Of a stretch of DNA of 64,000 nucleotides, positions 25,935 through 35,129 are shown piece by piece. The DNA comes from UBA830 sp036339975 (GTDB lineage: Bacteria; Pseudomonadota; Alphaproteobacteria; MPNO01; UBA830), in contig JAYYZV010000005.1 in assembly GCA_036339975.1 (NCBI GenBank), forward strand, positions 1 through 64,000, read 5' to 3'. Made by a program: the position numbers and the translations under genes. Each line of letters starts with the position of its first letter. Within the stretch, counting starts at the first letter, position 1. The notes below the pieces were generated by a model, which was given only the letters and a program-made list of their open reading frames with translations, was not told the DNA's origin and made no database searches.

Positions 25935-27007
25935 GTAGAGCAGCTGACATAGCCGGCCCCGATAGAGATTTGAAAACTGACGCTTTCGATTTCGAACTTC
26001 CACCCGACCTCATAGCCACTAAGCCAGTTCGGCCACGGGACGCCGCACGGATGCTGGAAGTTTGCGATGGTTTTGTTGACAGGAGGGTTACTGACCTGCC
26101 TGACCTGCTGAGGCCAGAAGATGTTCTCGTCATAAATGACACCCGCGTGATACCTGCCCGTCTCAGAGGCACTCGTCGCGGCGCGAAGGTGCAACTGACG
26201 CTGCACAAAGCGAAAGCCGATGGACGATGGATGGCATTCTCTCGTCCAGCCCGAAAGCTCACACCGGGGGACGTTATCGATTTCGCGGACGGGTTTACGG
26301 CTCGGGTCGATAGTAAGGGTGAAAGGGGAGAGGTTTTGCTATCTTTTCCAGACACTAAGGAACTTTTCGCCGCGCTACAACGACACGGCGAAATGCCGCT
26401 TCCCCCCTATATTTTGCGTGAATCGGGTGCAACGGCGGAGGATGAAGAAGATTATCAGACAGTTTATGCGGTTCACGAAGGCGCGGTGGCCGCGCCGACG
26501 GCAGGCCTCCATTTTACCAAAAGTCTGATGGATACCATCCGAGATGCTGGTGTGGGGTTGGCAACCGTCACCCTTCATGTTGGCGCGGGTACATTTCTAC
26601 CGGTCAATGTAGACCGTATTGCCGACCATCCGATGCACAGTGAATGGGGACGTATAGACGCGAAGACCGCTGAAGAGATTAATTTAGCCCGTGCTGCCGG
26701 TGGCAGAGCCATTGCCGTGGGAACGACTTCGCTCCGGCTAATTGAGAGCGCCGCTACTTTAGAAGGAGAGATACTCCCCTTCGACGCCGATACAGACATT
26801 TTTATTACGCCCGGCTATCAGTTCCGCGCGGTCGATGCCCTAATGACAAACTTTCACCTACCGCGTTCGACGTTGTTCATGTTGGTATCCGCCTTTGCCG
26901 GGTCCGAGCAAATAAAAAATGCCTACAGTCATGCGATCTCTGAGAAGTACCGGTTCTATTCCTATGGGGACTCTAGCTTTCTCCATCGGGCCGATCACAA
27001 TGCCTAG
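25931..27007 (+). CDS. queA: S-adenosylmethionine:tRNA ribosyltransferase-isomerase
   Basis: About 358 residues. QueA transfers and isomerises the ribosyl part of SAM onto preQ1-tRNA to make epoxyqueuosine. Typical segments are FDFELPPDLIATKPV near the N-terminus, DLPDLLRPEDVLVINDTRVIPARL, GAVAAPTAGLHFT and VTLHVGAGTFLPV. I place the start at TTG 25931, overlapping the stop of the upstream gene, because the family begins shortly before FDFELP and the reported longer frame lies over the neighbour. The end overlaps tgt by 8 bp. Confidence 0.93.
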   Translation: MSRAADIAGPDRDLKTDAFDFELPPDLIATKPVRPRDAARMLEVCDGFVDRRVTDLPDLLRPEDVLVINDTRVIPARLRGTRRGAKVQLTLHKAKADGRWMAFSRPARKLTPGDVIDFADGFTARVDSKGERGEVLLSFPDTKELFAALQRHGEMPLPPYILRESGATAEDEEDYQTVYAVHEGAVAAPTAGLHFTKSLMDTIRDAGVGLATVTLHVGAGTFLPVNVDRIADHPMHSEWGRIDAKTAEEINLARAAGGRAIAVGTTSLRLIESAATLEGEILPFDADTDIFITPGYQFRAVDALMTNFHLPRSTLFMLVSAFAGSEQIKNAYSHAISEKYRFYSYGDSSFLHRADHNA

Positions 27008-28127
27008 TTTCGGTTATGCGGTCACCCATACCGACGGCCTAGCCCGTCGTGGACGTTTGACCACAGCACACGGCTCGGTCGAAACGCCCGTTTTCATGCC
27101 CGTCGGGACGGCTGCAACGGTAAAGGGAATGACATCAGAGGCTGTATACCGAACCGGAGCCCAAATCGTTTTGGCAAACACCTATCATCTGATGTTACGA
27201 CCCGGCGCGGAGCGCCTTTCCGCGCTAGGTGGCTTACATAAATTTATGGACTGGGAGAAGCCTATCCTGACGGATTCAGGAGGATTTCAGGTGATGTCGT
27301 TGACGGAGCTGCGGAAGTTGGATGAGGAGGGTGTTGAGTTTCGCTCTCATATCGACGGCGTAAAATTTATGCTGACGCCGGAGCGTTCTATCGAGATCCA
27401 AAAACTGATCGATTCTACAATCACAATGGTATTGGATGAATGTACCGCTCACGGTGCGGACGCTTCTGCGGCGGCTGACTCCATGCAATTGTCGATGCGT
27501 TGGGCGGCGAGATGCCGAGATGCGTTTGCGGAAAAGCCAGGCTACGGCCTATTCGGTATTGTACAGGGTAGCATTTATCCGGATCTTCGTCGTGAATCCG
27601 CGGCGGCGCTGATCGATATCGGTTTCGACGGCTATGCGGTTGGCGGGTTGGCGGTTGGAGAAGGCCAGGACAAAATGTTCTCCGTACTGGACGTTACTGT
27701 GCCGGTCTTGCCAAATATTAAGCCTCGCTACCTGATGGGGGTGGGTACTCCATCCGACATCGTTGGTGCAGTTCAGCGTGGCGTAGACATGTTTGATTGC
27801 GTGCTTCCCACTCGGTCCGGTCGAACAGGCCAAGCTTTTACTAGGCGTGGGGTTTTAAATATCCGAAACGCCCGTCATGCCGATGACCCTCGGCCCGTTG
27901 ATCCAGAGAGTAACTACCCGAGCGTAGGCAATGTCAGTCGGGCCTATTTGCACCATCTGTTCAAGGCGAGGGAGATGTTAGGACCGATCCTGCTTACTCT
28001 CCACAATCTACATTACTATCAGGAATTAATGGGCTGTATCAGGGCGGCAATAGAGGCCGGTGCAATGGATGAATTCGCCACGGCCTTCCATAGGGAACAG
28101 GCGGATGGCGACATTGAACAACTCTAG
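27000..28127 (+). CDS. tgt: tRNA-guanine transglycosylase, zinc-site cysteines missing
   Basis: 375 residues. Tgt exchanges guanine 34 of GUN-anticodon tRNAs for preQ1. The catalytic aspartates are present (D92 in TDSGGFQ; D266 in FDCVLPTR), as are HIDG and GGLAVGE. However, the C-x-C-x2-C zinc motif that normally precedes SRAYL is replaced: residues 303-309 read ESNYPSV, so all three Cys ligands are gone, while the His of HNL (H335) remains. Sequence around 27900-27930 supports this directly. The start ATG 27000 lies within queA; the stop region overlaps queG. Either the fold is stabilised without zinc or activity is altered. Confidence 0.92.
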   Translation: MPSFGYAVTHTDGLARRGRLTTAHGSVETPVFMPVGTAATVKGMTSEAVYRTGAQIVLANTYHLMLRPGAERLSALGGLHKFMDWEKPILTDSGGFQVMSLTELRKLDEEGVEFRSHIDGVKFMLTPERSIEIQKLIDSTITMVLDECTAHGADASAAADSMQLSMRWAARCRDAFAEKPGYGLFGIVQGSIYPDLRRESAAALIDIGFDGYAVGGLAVGEGQDKMFSVLDVTVPVLPNIKPRYLMGVGTPSDIVGAVQRGVDMFDCVLPTRSGRTGQAFTRRGVLNIRNARHADDPRPVDPESNYPSVGNVSRAYLHHLFKAREMLGPILLTLHNLHYYQELMGCIRAAIEAGAMDEFATAFHREQADGDIEQL

Positions 28128-29250
28128 GGTGTCCGACCGCCTCGACCCTAAAACGGTCATCCGGAACCGTGCCCTAGCTCTCGGCTTCGATGTCGTCGGT
28201 TTTTCTGGGCCGGACAACGGAGATGCGGGCCTACATCTTAAGTCTTATATCGAGCGCGGGTTCTACGGCGATATGGGGTGGATGAAATCTACTGCGGATC
28301 GCCGTCGGTCGCCTCGCGCACTGTGGCCTGATGTGGAAAGCATTGTCGCCATTGGTGTTAATTACGGTCCTGCAGAGAATCCGATGACGTTGCAGAACTT
28401 TCCCGATCGGGGTGCCGTTTCTGTCTACGCGCGCGGCAGAGATTATCATGACATACTGAAAAAAAAACTTCGCAGCTTGGCTACAGAGATAGCTCAAAGT
28501 TGGAATTGCGAGGTAAAGTTGTTTGTGGATACGGCGCCAGTGATGGAAAAGCCGGTCGCGCAGGCAGCCGGCTTGGGTTGGCAGGGTAAGCATACTAACC
28601 TTGTATCACGAGAGTTTGGCTCTTGGCTGTTTCTTGGTGAGGTATTTACAACACTTGAACTGCCGCCGGATGCGCCCGGCGAAGACGGGTGCGGAGCCTG
28701 TCAGCGTTGTCTGGATGTCTGTCCCACTGGGGCATTTCCCGCTCCATATCAACTCAATGCAACGCGATGCATTTCCTATTTAACGATTGAACACAAGGGT
28801 CATATTCCCGTCGAGTTCCGCGCTGCTATTGGTAACCGAATTTACGGCTGCGACGATTGCCTTGCGGTATGTCCTTGGAATAAATTTGCTCGAGTAACGG
28901 GGCATCAAGAGTTGCAGTCATATGTCCATCTGACACGACCCCTGCTCCGAGACCTGATGTTTTTAGATGACGACGCCTTTCGGCAGGTGTTTTCCGGCTC
29001 GCCTATAAAGCGCCTTGGGCGAGACAGGTTCGTGCGAAATGTGCTGATTGCGGTGGGCAACAGTGCGGACAGGACTTTGCTGCCGGATACCGAGAGAAGT
29101 TTGTCTGATATGTCGCCACTGGTGAGAAGCATGGCGGTCTGGGCATTGTCAAGGCTGGCCACAATTTCTGAATTTATAGAATTTCGGGACAAACATGCCG
29201 GCGGGGAAAACGACGTCAATGTTATGGCGGAGTGGGATAATGGATTTTAA
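28108..29250 (+). CDS. queG: Epoxyqueuosine reductase
   Basis: 380 residues. QueG is the cobalamin- and 4Fe-4S-dependent enzyme that reduces epoxyqueuosine to queuosine in tRNA. The two cluster motifs are complete: C196-x2-C199-x2-C202-x3-CP (206) and C249-x2-C252-x3-CPWN (256), with C222 between them. The VDTAPVMEKP block at residues 141-150 includes the conserved Asp of the active site. A C-terminal HEAT-like part is also present. Start ATG 28108 overlaps tgt by 20 bp. Completes a queA-tgt-queG operon. Confidence 0.93.
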   Translation, partial: ATLNNSRVSDRLDPKTVIRNRALALGFDVVGFSGPDNGDAGLHLKSYIERGFYGDMGWMKSTADRRRSPRALWPDVESIVAIGVNYGPAENPMTLQNFPDRGAVSVYARGRDYHDILKKKLRSLATEIAQSWNCEVKLFVDTAPVMEKPVAQAAGLGWQGKHTNLVSREFGSWLFLGEVFTTLELPPDAPGEDGCGACQRCLDVCPTGAFPAPYQLNATRCISYLTIEHKGHIPVEFRAAIGNRIYGCDDCLAVCPWNKFARVTGHQELQSYVHLTRPLLRDLMFLDDDAFRQVFSGSPIKRLGRDRFVRNVLIAVGNSADRTLLPDTERSLSDMSPLVRSMAVWALSRLATISEFIEFRDKHAGGENDVNVMAEWDNGF

Positions 29251-29313
29251 AATCATGTTTATTTGCGTATGGAACCTTCGGGTCAAATTTACTGAATAGT
29301 TATAGGCCCAGTG

Positions 29314-30318
29314 ATGTCTCTCAAAATATTGAAATCAAATCGGCTGTCAGAGCTTGATCGACGGGTGTCGATTGCGCCAATGATGGACAGGACCGACCGC
29401 CATGAACGCTATTTTCTGCGCCTGATCTCGCCATCGGTTCTGTTGTATACCGAGATGACCACCACCGGAGCGATTATTCGTGGCGATCGAGAAAGATTCT
29501 TGAAATTTAATGACGCCGAACATCCTGTGGCATTACAGCTGGGAGGCGCGGATGCAGACGATCTTTCTCGCTGCGCTGAAATTGCCGCTGGATACGGCTA
29601 TGACGAGATAAACCTCAACGTCGGTTGCCCGAGTGACCGAGTTCAAAACGCCCGCTTCGGCGCTTGCTTAATGAAGCAACCGGAAATAGTAGCCGCCGGT
29701 GTGAAGGCTATGTGCGGGGCGGTCGGGTTGCCGATCACCATCAAAACACGTATCGGTGTCGACGATCACGATTCTTGGGATGAACTTCTCCATTTCGTCG
29801 AAACTGTTGCCGAAGGAGGATGCGAAACATTCATCATTCATGCCCGGAAGGCTTGGCTTAAAGGCCTCAGTCCTCGGGAGAATCGCGAAATACCGCCACT
29901 CTCTTACGATACCGTTTACCGACTGAAACAACTCTATCCAGAGTTTTCAATTTCAATCAACGGCGGGATTAAAACCGTTGAAGAGATCAACTTACATCTG
30001 CAACATGTGGACGGGGTGATGATAGGCCGCGCGGCTTATGAGAACCCTTGGCTACTTGCTGATATTGAAAATGATTTGTTAGGTGGTGCCGCGCTTTCGG
30101 CCCGAGACGCCGTAATTGACCGGTATGCCGATTACATTGACCGGGAAATGGCGACAGGAGTGCCCTTTTATGCAATGGCGCGGCATGTGCTTGGACTTTA
30201 TCTAGGTGTCCGTGGCGCCCGCCTATGGCGGCGTCACATCAGCGAAAAAGGCCCACGACCGGATGCCAGCAGTCAGATTCTCCGAGACGCTGTTGCTCAC
30301 GTGCTGGCACCTGCCTAA
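29314..30318 (+). CDS. dusA: tRNA-dihydrouridine synthase (DusA-type)
   Basis: About 334 residues, FMN-dependent reduction of uridine in the D-loop of tRNAs. VSIAPMMDRTDRHERYFLRL is the DusA-style opening; the active-site Cys lies in NARFGACLMKQPE after NLNVGCPS, and FMN phosphate binding is seen at GGIKTVEE and VMIGRAAYENPW. Follows queG after 63 bp on the same strand, consistent with a tRNA-modification cluster. GTG 29311 is an alternative start. Confidence 0.9.
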   Translation: MSLKILKSNRLSELDRRVSIAPMMDRTDRHERYFLRLISPSVLLYTEMTTTGAIIRGDRERFLKFNDAEHPVALQLGGADADDLSRCAEIAAGYGYDEINLNVGCPSDRVQNARFGACLMKQPEIVAAGVKAMCGAVGLPITIKTRIGVDDHDSWDELLHFVETVAEGGCETFIIHARKAWLKGLSPRENREIPPLSYDTVYRLKQLYPEFSISINGGIKTVEEINLHLQHVDGVMIGRAAYENPWLLADIENDLLGGAALSARDAVIDRYADYIDREMATGVPFYAMARHVLGLYLGVRGARLWRRHISEKGPRPDASSQILRDAVAHVLAPA

Positions 30319-30556
30319 CAAACACATTTTACGATAACGGGCCGGTGGTCCGAAATTTTCTTTGATTTTGGGTAGTTATCTTAAAAATGGGGTAAGTTGT
30401 ATTGTTCTATGACTTCAACGTCAGCAGCAAAGCGACCGGCCATAGTGATAAGAGGATTGCGCATATGGGTAGCTTTTAACACGCTTTTTCTGCCTTGACC
30501 CGGCTCCGGCGAACCGGCATTCAGGTCTACTCCAACTTTTATAGATAGAGCCGTCC

Positions 30557-30904
30557 ATGACCGTCACCATCTATCATAATCCTCGATGTTCAAAATCGCG
30601 CGCAACGCTGTCTCTACTTCAGGAAAAAGGTATCTCGCCGGTGATCGTCGAATACCTTGAAACGCCGCCGTCCAGCACCGAACTGCGTGCAATTCTTGAA
30701 AGGCTTGGCATCGAGCCGCGCGATCTGATGCGGAGACAAGAAGAGCCCTATAAGATATTGAACCTTGCCGACAAGACACTGGATCGAGACACGCTTATAC
30801 AGGCTATGATAGAAAATCCGATCTTGATAGAGCGCCCCGTGGTGTTGAATGGCGGGAAATGTGCCCTCGGCCGGCCACCGGAAAACGTGCTGAAGATCCT
30901 CTAG
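30557..30904 (+). CDS. arsC: Arsenate reductase-like protein (ArsC/YffB family)
   Basis: 115 residues with the thioredoxin-like ArsC fold. The active-site Cys is C11 in YHNPRCSKSR, and the conserved Arg-containing RPVVLNGGKCALGRPPE closes the domain. Members reduce arsenate with glutaredoxin; close relatives (YffB/Spx type) have other roles. Complete length for the family. No arsenic operon genes adjoin it: it sits between dus and a queuosine-precursor transporter, so a dedicated arsenic role is not shown by context. Confidence 0.87.
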   Translation: MTVTIYHNPRCSKSRATLSLLQEKGISPVIVEYLETPPSSTELRAILERLGIEPRDLMRRQEEPYKILNLADKTLDRDTLIQAMIENPILIERPVVLNGGKCALGRPPENVLKIL

Positions 30905-30906
30905 TT

Positions 30907-31434
30907 ATGACGTATCCCCGAGGCATCTTGGTTGGTGTCATAGCGATGACGGTCATTGTCGTTGCGTCCAATGTGCTTGTCCAATATCCCATTAACGATT
31001 GGTTGACCTGGGGCGCATTTACCTACCCGGTGGCGTTTCTAGTGACCGACCTCACCAATCGAGTCCTTGGCCCGGCGGGCGCTCGGAAGGTCGTTTATGT
31101 CGGTTTTTCGATAGCCGTGATCCTTTCGGTTGTGTTTGCTACCCCCCGGATTGCATTTGCATCGGGCGCTGCTTTTCTGTTGGCGCACCTTCTCGATGTT
31201 CAGATTTTCGACCGCTTTCGAGAGAGTAATGTCTGGTGGACCGCGCCTCTGGTGTCGTCGACGGCTGCTTCTGCGGTTGATACAATCCTATTTTTCTCGA
31301 TCGCGTTCGCGGGTGTGGGATTGCCTTGGGTAACCTGGGGAATAGGCGATTTTTGTGCCAAGATGTGCGTTGCGATCGTATTGTTGATACCCTTCCGGGT
31401 GCTTATGCGGGTGACCCGGCCGCAGGGAACGTGA
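30907..31434 (+). CDS. yhhQ: Queuosine-precursor transporter (YhhQ/VUT family)
   Basis: About 175 residues with six or so membrane helices and the family's VAFLVTDLTNRVLGP, a KVVYVGFSIAVILS helix, DVQIFDRFRE and SSTAASAVDTILFF. YhhQ homologues import preQ0/preQ1. ATG 30907 follows the arsC stop by 2 bp; the reported longer frame lies in arsC. Located a few kilobases from queA-tgt-queG, it supports a salvage route in which imported precursor is inserted by Tgt and finished by QueA and QueG. No queC, queD, queE or queF is in this window. Confidence 0.88.
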   Translation: MTYPRGILVGVIAMTVIVVASNVLVQYPINDWLTWGAFTYPVAFLVTDLTNRVLGPAGARKVVYVGFSIAVILSVVFATPRIAFASGAAFLLAHLLDVQIFDRFRESNVWWTAPLVSSTAASAVDTILFFSIAFAGVGLPWVTWGIGDFCAKMCVAIVLLIPFRVLMRVTRPQGT

Positions 31435-31453
31435 ACGAGGGGAGGAATTGAAA

Positions 31454-33808
31454 ATGGCGGATGACGGAGAGAGAAGTGCCAAGGGGATTGGTGCTCGGGT
31501 TCTGCGAAAGGAAGACGCACGTCACCTTACCGGTAAGGGGAAGTTCACATCCGATTTTAAACGTCCAGGGCAGAAGGAGATGGCATTCGTACGTAGTTCT
31601 GTCGCACATGCACGGATAAAATCGATTAATAAACCCGCGGGCTTCGAAAATGCGGTCTTTACGGCCGACGACTTGTCAGATTTGAAACCGATGCGTGCCC
31701 CGTCTAAGCTTCCTGGCTACAAGGCATCTGATTACCCGTCTCTCGCTATTAACAAAGTTCGCTTTGCGGGGGAACCTGTTGCAGTTTGCGTTGCCGACAG
31801 CCGCGCCGAAGCCGAAGATATAGCCCAGTTGGTCAAGGTCGAGTACGACCTGCTGCCAGCGGTGACTGACATGTTGGCAGCTAAGGCCGCCGATGCGGCC
31901 CTGCTCCATGAGGAGTGGGAGAACAATATAGTCTTTGAAACATTCTCAGACGATGACTTCTCGAAAATCGCTGATGAAGCCACGGTCATCATTAAACGGG
32001 AGTACCGGATGAACCGTCAGGCGATGAACCCGATGGAAGGAAAAGCAGTCTTCGCTGAATGGGACGACCGGCAGGACCAGTTGATGGTTTGGACATCGAC
32101 GCAGGTGCCGCATCTTATCCGCACAGGGCTGGCCGAGTTCCTTGATCTGGAACAGCGTCAGGTGCGGGTAATTGCGCCAGATGTCGGTGGCGGATTCGGG
32201 TGCAAAGCGCTGCTGCAGCCGGAAGAACTGATTGCCGGTTGGCTGGCCCGGAAACTCGAATGCCCTATCCGCTGGGTAGAGGACCGGCGGGAGCATCTGG
32301 TGACCGGCGCAAACTGCCGCGAACATCATTACTTTGTTACCTTGCACGCCACGCCGGACGGCCGCATGCTGGGACTTGACTGCGATGTAACGGTCGATGC
32401 AGGGGCGTATTCGGTTTATCCATTTACCAATGGGCTGGAAGGCGCTATGGCGCACGGCAATCTGCCGGGGCCTTATGATATAAAGGCTTATCGCTGTCGC
32501 ACCCAGACTATGGTCACCAACAAGCCGGGGTTGATGCCCTATCGCGGCGTGGCGCGTCCCGGCGTTTGCTACGCGATGGAAATGACTATCGATGCGCTGG
32601 CTCGGGAAATTGGGATGGAGGCACATGAAATCCGTATGAAAAATATGGTGCCCGAGAGCGCCATGCCGTTCATGTCGATCGCTAATAAGCATTTCGATAG
32701 CGGAAACTATGCAAAAAGTGTGGAGATGGCGGCTGAGATGATCGGCCTTAAAGAAATCCGAGCTGCACAGACAGAAATGGATACTGAAGGCAGACTGACC
32801 GGCGTCGGAATGGGTTCCTATGTTGAACAAACCGCACACGGCACGTCGGTGTTTTCGAGTTGGGGTGTTGCCATGGTGCCAGGCTACGAGCAGGCGACCG
32901 TGCGCCTCACGCCGGATGGTGGACTAGAACTACGAATCGGCGTGCAGAGCCACGGCCAGGGTATGGAAACTTCGATGGCGCAAATGGCCTACGAGGTGCT
33001 AGGCATTGATCCGGAAAATGTAATGGTAACACACGGCGATACCGGGCTGACGCCTTATTCGACCGGGACATACGCCTCGCGCTCGATGGTTATGGCTGGC
33101 GGCGCGACCGCGCGGGCCTGTCGGGTATTGGCTGAGCGGATGGAAATCATCGGCGCGCATCTCTTGCAATGCGAACGAGCCGAGGCCAGCATCGTTGGCG
33201 GAAAGGTCGTCAGCGGCAAAGGTGAGGTATCCTTCGCCGAGATCGGTCGGGTCTGGTACCTCAACCCCGACGAACTGCCGGAAAACGTCGACCAGGGTGG
33301 TGTCGAAGTGACCATGGGTTATCGCCCGGAGCCCGACTCGGGCGCATTTACATACGCCAGCCATGCCTGCAAGGTTTCCGTGGATATAGAAACCGGCAAG
33401 GTGAAGGTTCTGGATTACGCAATAGTTGAGGATTGTGGCACCATGGTGAATCCAATGATCGTAGAGGGTCAGACCTATGGCGGTGCGACTCAGGGTATCG
33501 GTACTGCGCTGCTGGAAGAAAGCCCTTATGACGATATGGGAAACCCCGGCGCATCAACCTTTGCTGATTACATGATGCCTAGTGCCACCGACGCGCCGCA
33601 ATACCGGATTGATCACATGGAAAGCCCGTCGCCGTTCACTGAGTATGGGATAAAGGGAATGGGCGAGGGTGGAACGATACCGACGCCTGCTGCGATCGGA
33701 AATGCAATAAACGATGCGCTGAAACAGATCGGCGCCGAGGTTGTGGAAACACCGTTCACGCCACGTCGGGTGCGAGCAGCGATTGCTGCGGCACAGACAA
33801 ACCGATAA
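31454..33808 (+). CDS. Molybdenum hydroxylase large subunit (xanthine dehydrogenase/CoxL family), copy 1
   Basis: 784 residues carrying the molybdopterin-binding domains of the xanthine oxidase family. Landmarks: GIGARVLRKEDARHLTGKG at the N-terminus, DVGGGFGCKALLQPEE, PYRGVARPG where true CO dehydrogenases have the AYxCSFR or AYRGAGR loop, and catalytic-base Glu738 in GMGEGGTIPTPAA. The active-site loop excludes a form I CO dehydrogenase and points to oxidation of an aldehyde, purine-like or N-heteroaromatic substrate. Start is ATG 31454, eight bases after GGAGG. First gene of an L-M-S-L operon. Confidence 0.92.
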   Translation: MADDGERSAKGIGARVLRKEDARHLTGKGKFTSDFKRPGQKEMAFVRSSVAHARIKSINKPAGFENAVFTADDLSDLKPMRAPSKLPGYKASDYPSLAINKVRFAGEPVAVCVADSRAEAEDIAQLVKVEYDLLPAVTDMLAAKAADAALLHEEWENNIVFETFSDDDFSKIADEATVIIKREYRMNRQAMNPMEGKAVFAEWDDRQDQLMVWTSTQVPHLIRTGLAEFLDLEQRQVRVIAPDVGGGFGCKALLQPEELIAGWLARKLECPIRWVEDRREHLVTGANCREHHYFVTLHATPDGRMLGLDCDVTVDAGAYSVYPFTNGLEGAMAHGNLPGPYDIKAYRCRTQTMVTNKPGLMPYRGVARPGVCYAMEMTIDALAREIGMEAHEIRMKNMVPESAMPFMSIANKHFDSGNYAKSVEMAAEMIGLKEIRAAQTEMDTEGRLTGVGMGSYVEQTAHGTSVFSSWGVAMVPGYEQATVRLTPDGGLELRIGVQSHGQGMETSMAQMAYEVLGIDPENVMVTHGDTGLTPYSTGTYASRSMVMAGGATARACRVLAERMEIIGAHLLQCERAEASIVGGKVVSGKGEVSFAEIGRVWYLNPDELPENVDQGGVEVTMGYRPEPDSGAFTYASHACKVSVDIETGKVKVLDYAIVEDCGTMVNPMIVEGQTYGGATQGIGTALLEESPYDDMGNPGASTFADYMMPSATDAPQYRIDHMESPSPFTEYGIKGMGEGGTIPTPAAIGNAINDALKQIGAEVVETPFTPRRVRAAIAAAQTNR

Positions 33809-33819
33809 GGAGACGCGAA

Positions 33820-34635
33820 ATGAAACCTGCAAAGTTTGAACATCAGCGTATGACGTCGGTGGATGATGCGGTAAAGGCATTGGGAGAGGCCGATAAAGAA
33901 ATTCGGGTTCTTGGCGGCGGTCAGTCACTGGGACCGATGATGAATTTACGCCTTGCGCAGCCTGACGTCTTGCTTGATCTCAGTCGGGTCGACGGTCTGA
34001 CCGATATCGAGGAAGACGGCAATAGGCTGAAAATCGGTTCCCGAGTGACCCATGCCCGGATCGAGGATGGCGAAGTTCCCGGAACCACAGGCGCCTACAT
34101 GCAGTTTGTTGCATCGGGCATTTCGTATCGCTCCGTTCGCAACCGCGGTACCATAGGGGGGTCGGTTGCACACTCGGATCCCGCCGCTGACTGGCCCTCG
34201 GCGCTATTGGCTCTAGGCGGTCACGTGACAGCTGCAGGCCCTGAGGGGCTGCGGACGATTTCGCTCGACGGATTTACGGTAGGGCCGTTTTCTACCGGTC
34301 TTGGTTTTGACGAGGTATTAACCGGTTTTGAGCTCGCTGTTCTCGGACCAGGCGCGCGATGGGGCTACTACAAGGTGAACCGAAAACCAGGTGAGTTCGC
34401 AGATGCGATCGGAGCAATTACTGTAGGCGCGGAACCGCGTGCGGTATGCGGAGCGACGGAGTCTGCGCCGTTCCGAGTGCCAGAAATTGAGCAACGGCTA
34501 TCTGCCGGTGCCGACGAGCTATCTGTTGTAGACGCGCGAAATATTCTCGAAGAGCACGATACTGGCTTTGACGATTACGAATTACAGATACATGCTGTCG
34601 CGCTGAGCCGTGCGGTAAAGAGGGCCTTCGAATGA
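33820..34635 (+). CDS. Molybdenum hydroxylase FAD-binding medium subunit (CoxM-like)
   Basis: 271 residues with the FAD-binding_5 and CO-dehydrogenase flavoprotein C domains. FAD-contact segments are LGGGQSLGPMMNLRLAQP (residues about 30-47) and RNRGTIGGSVAHSDPAADWP. It passes electrons from the 2Fe-2S subunit to the acceptor. AAGGAGACGCG precedes the start; the stop overlaps the next gene by ATGA. Serves both flanking large subunits, as no second copy exists nearby. Confidence 0.92.
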   Translation: MKPAKFEHQRMTSVDDAVKALGEADKEIRVLGGGQSLGPMMNLRLAQPDVLLDLSRVDGLTDIEEDGNRLKIGSRVTHARIEDGEVPGTTGAYMQFVASGISYRSVRNRGTIGGSVAHSDPAADWPSALLALGGHVTAAGPEGLRTISLDGFTVGPFSTGLGFDEVLTGFELAVLGPGARWGYYKVNRKPGEFADAIGAITVGAEPRAVCGATESAPFRVPEIEQRLSAGADELSVVDARNILEEHDTGFDDYELQIHAVALSRAVKRAFE

Positions 34636-35099
34636 CAGAGTTATCGTTAAAAATAAACGGCGAGGACATTGCCGCTGATGTCGAACATCGCCTTTCATTA
34701 GCGGACTTCATCCGAGATCATCGGCGTCTAACGGGGACGCATCTGGGTTGCGAACACGGTGTGTGCGGCGCATGCACGGTTCTCATGGACGGCGAACCGG
34801 TTCGCTCTTGCATTACTCTTGCGGCTGTGGCGGATGGGACTGAAATCACTACCATCGAAGGCTTCGATGATGATGAACCCATGTCGGACCTGCGGCAGGC
34901 GTTTCATGAGAACCACGCCCTGCAATGCGGTTACTGTACACCCGGTATGCTAATAGCGGCGCGCGATATCGTTACCCGCCTGCCGGATGCCGAGGAGGAC
35001 CGTGTCAGGCTTGAACTCGCTGGCAATCTCTGCAGGTGTACAGGATACGTCGGCATAGTGAAGGCGATTCTTTCGGTTCTGGATCAGGGCCGCGCCTAA
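34632..35099 (+). CDS. Molybdenum hydroxylase 2Fe-2S small subunit (CoxS-like)
   Basis: 155 residues with both iron-sulfur clusters: the plant-ferredoxin type at C40, C45, C48 and C60, and the helical type at C99, C102, C134 and C136 (CGYCTPG and LCRCTGY). Intact and of normal length. It links molybdenum and FAD sites. Overlaps the medium-subunit gene by 4 bp and is followed by the second large subunit after 30 bp. Confidence 0.95.
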   Translation: MTELSLKINGEDIAADVEHRLSLADFIRDHRRLTGTHLGCEHGVCGACTVLMDGEPVRSCITLAAVADGTEITTIEGFDDDEPMSDLRQAFHENHALQCGYCTPGMLIAARDIVTRLPDAEEDRVRLELAGNLCRCTGYVGIVKAILSVLDQGRA

Positions 35100-35129
35100 G
35101 AGGCGGCATAATGGAGAGGTAACTCGGTA

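Noticed and set aside
31946..32839. 297-codon frame antisense to the first molybdenum hydroxylase large subunit
   Set aside because: It lies wholly within a well-conserved gene on the other strand, has no recognisable domain and is rich in His/Cys/Arg as expected of antisense translation of a GC-rich gene.
31454..33808. Annotation of the molybdenum enzyme as aerobic CO dehydrogenase
   Set aside because: The active-site loop reads PYRGVARPG and not the CO dehydrogenase form I or II sequence, so only the wider hydroxylase family is claimed.
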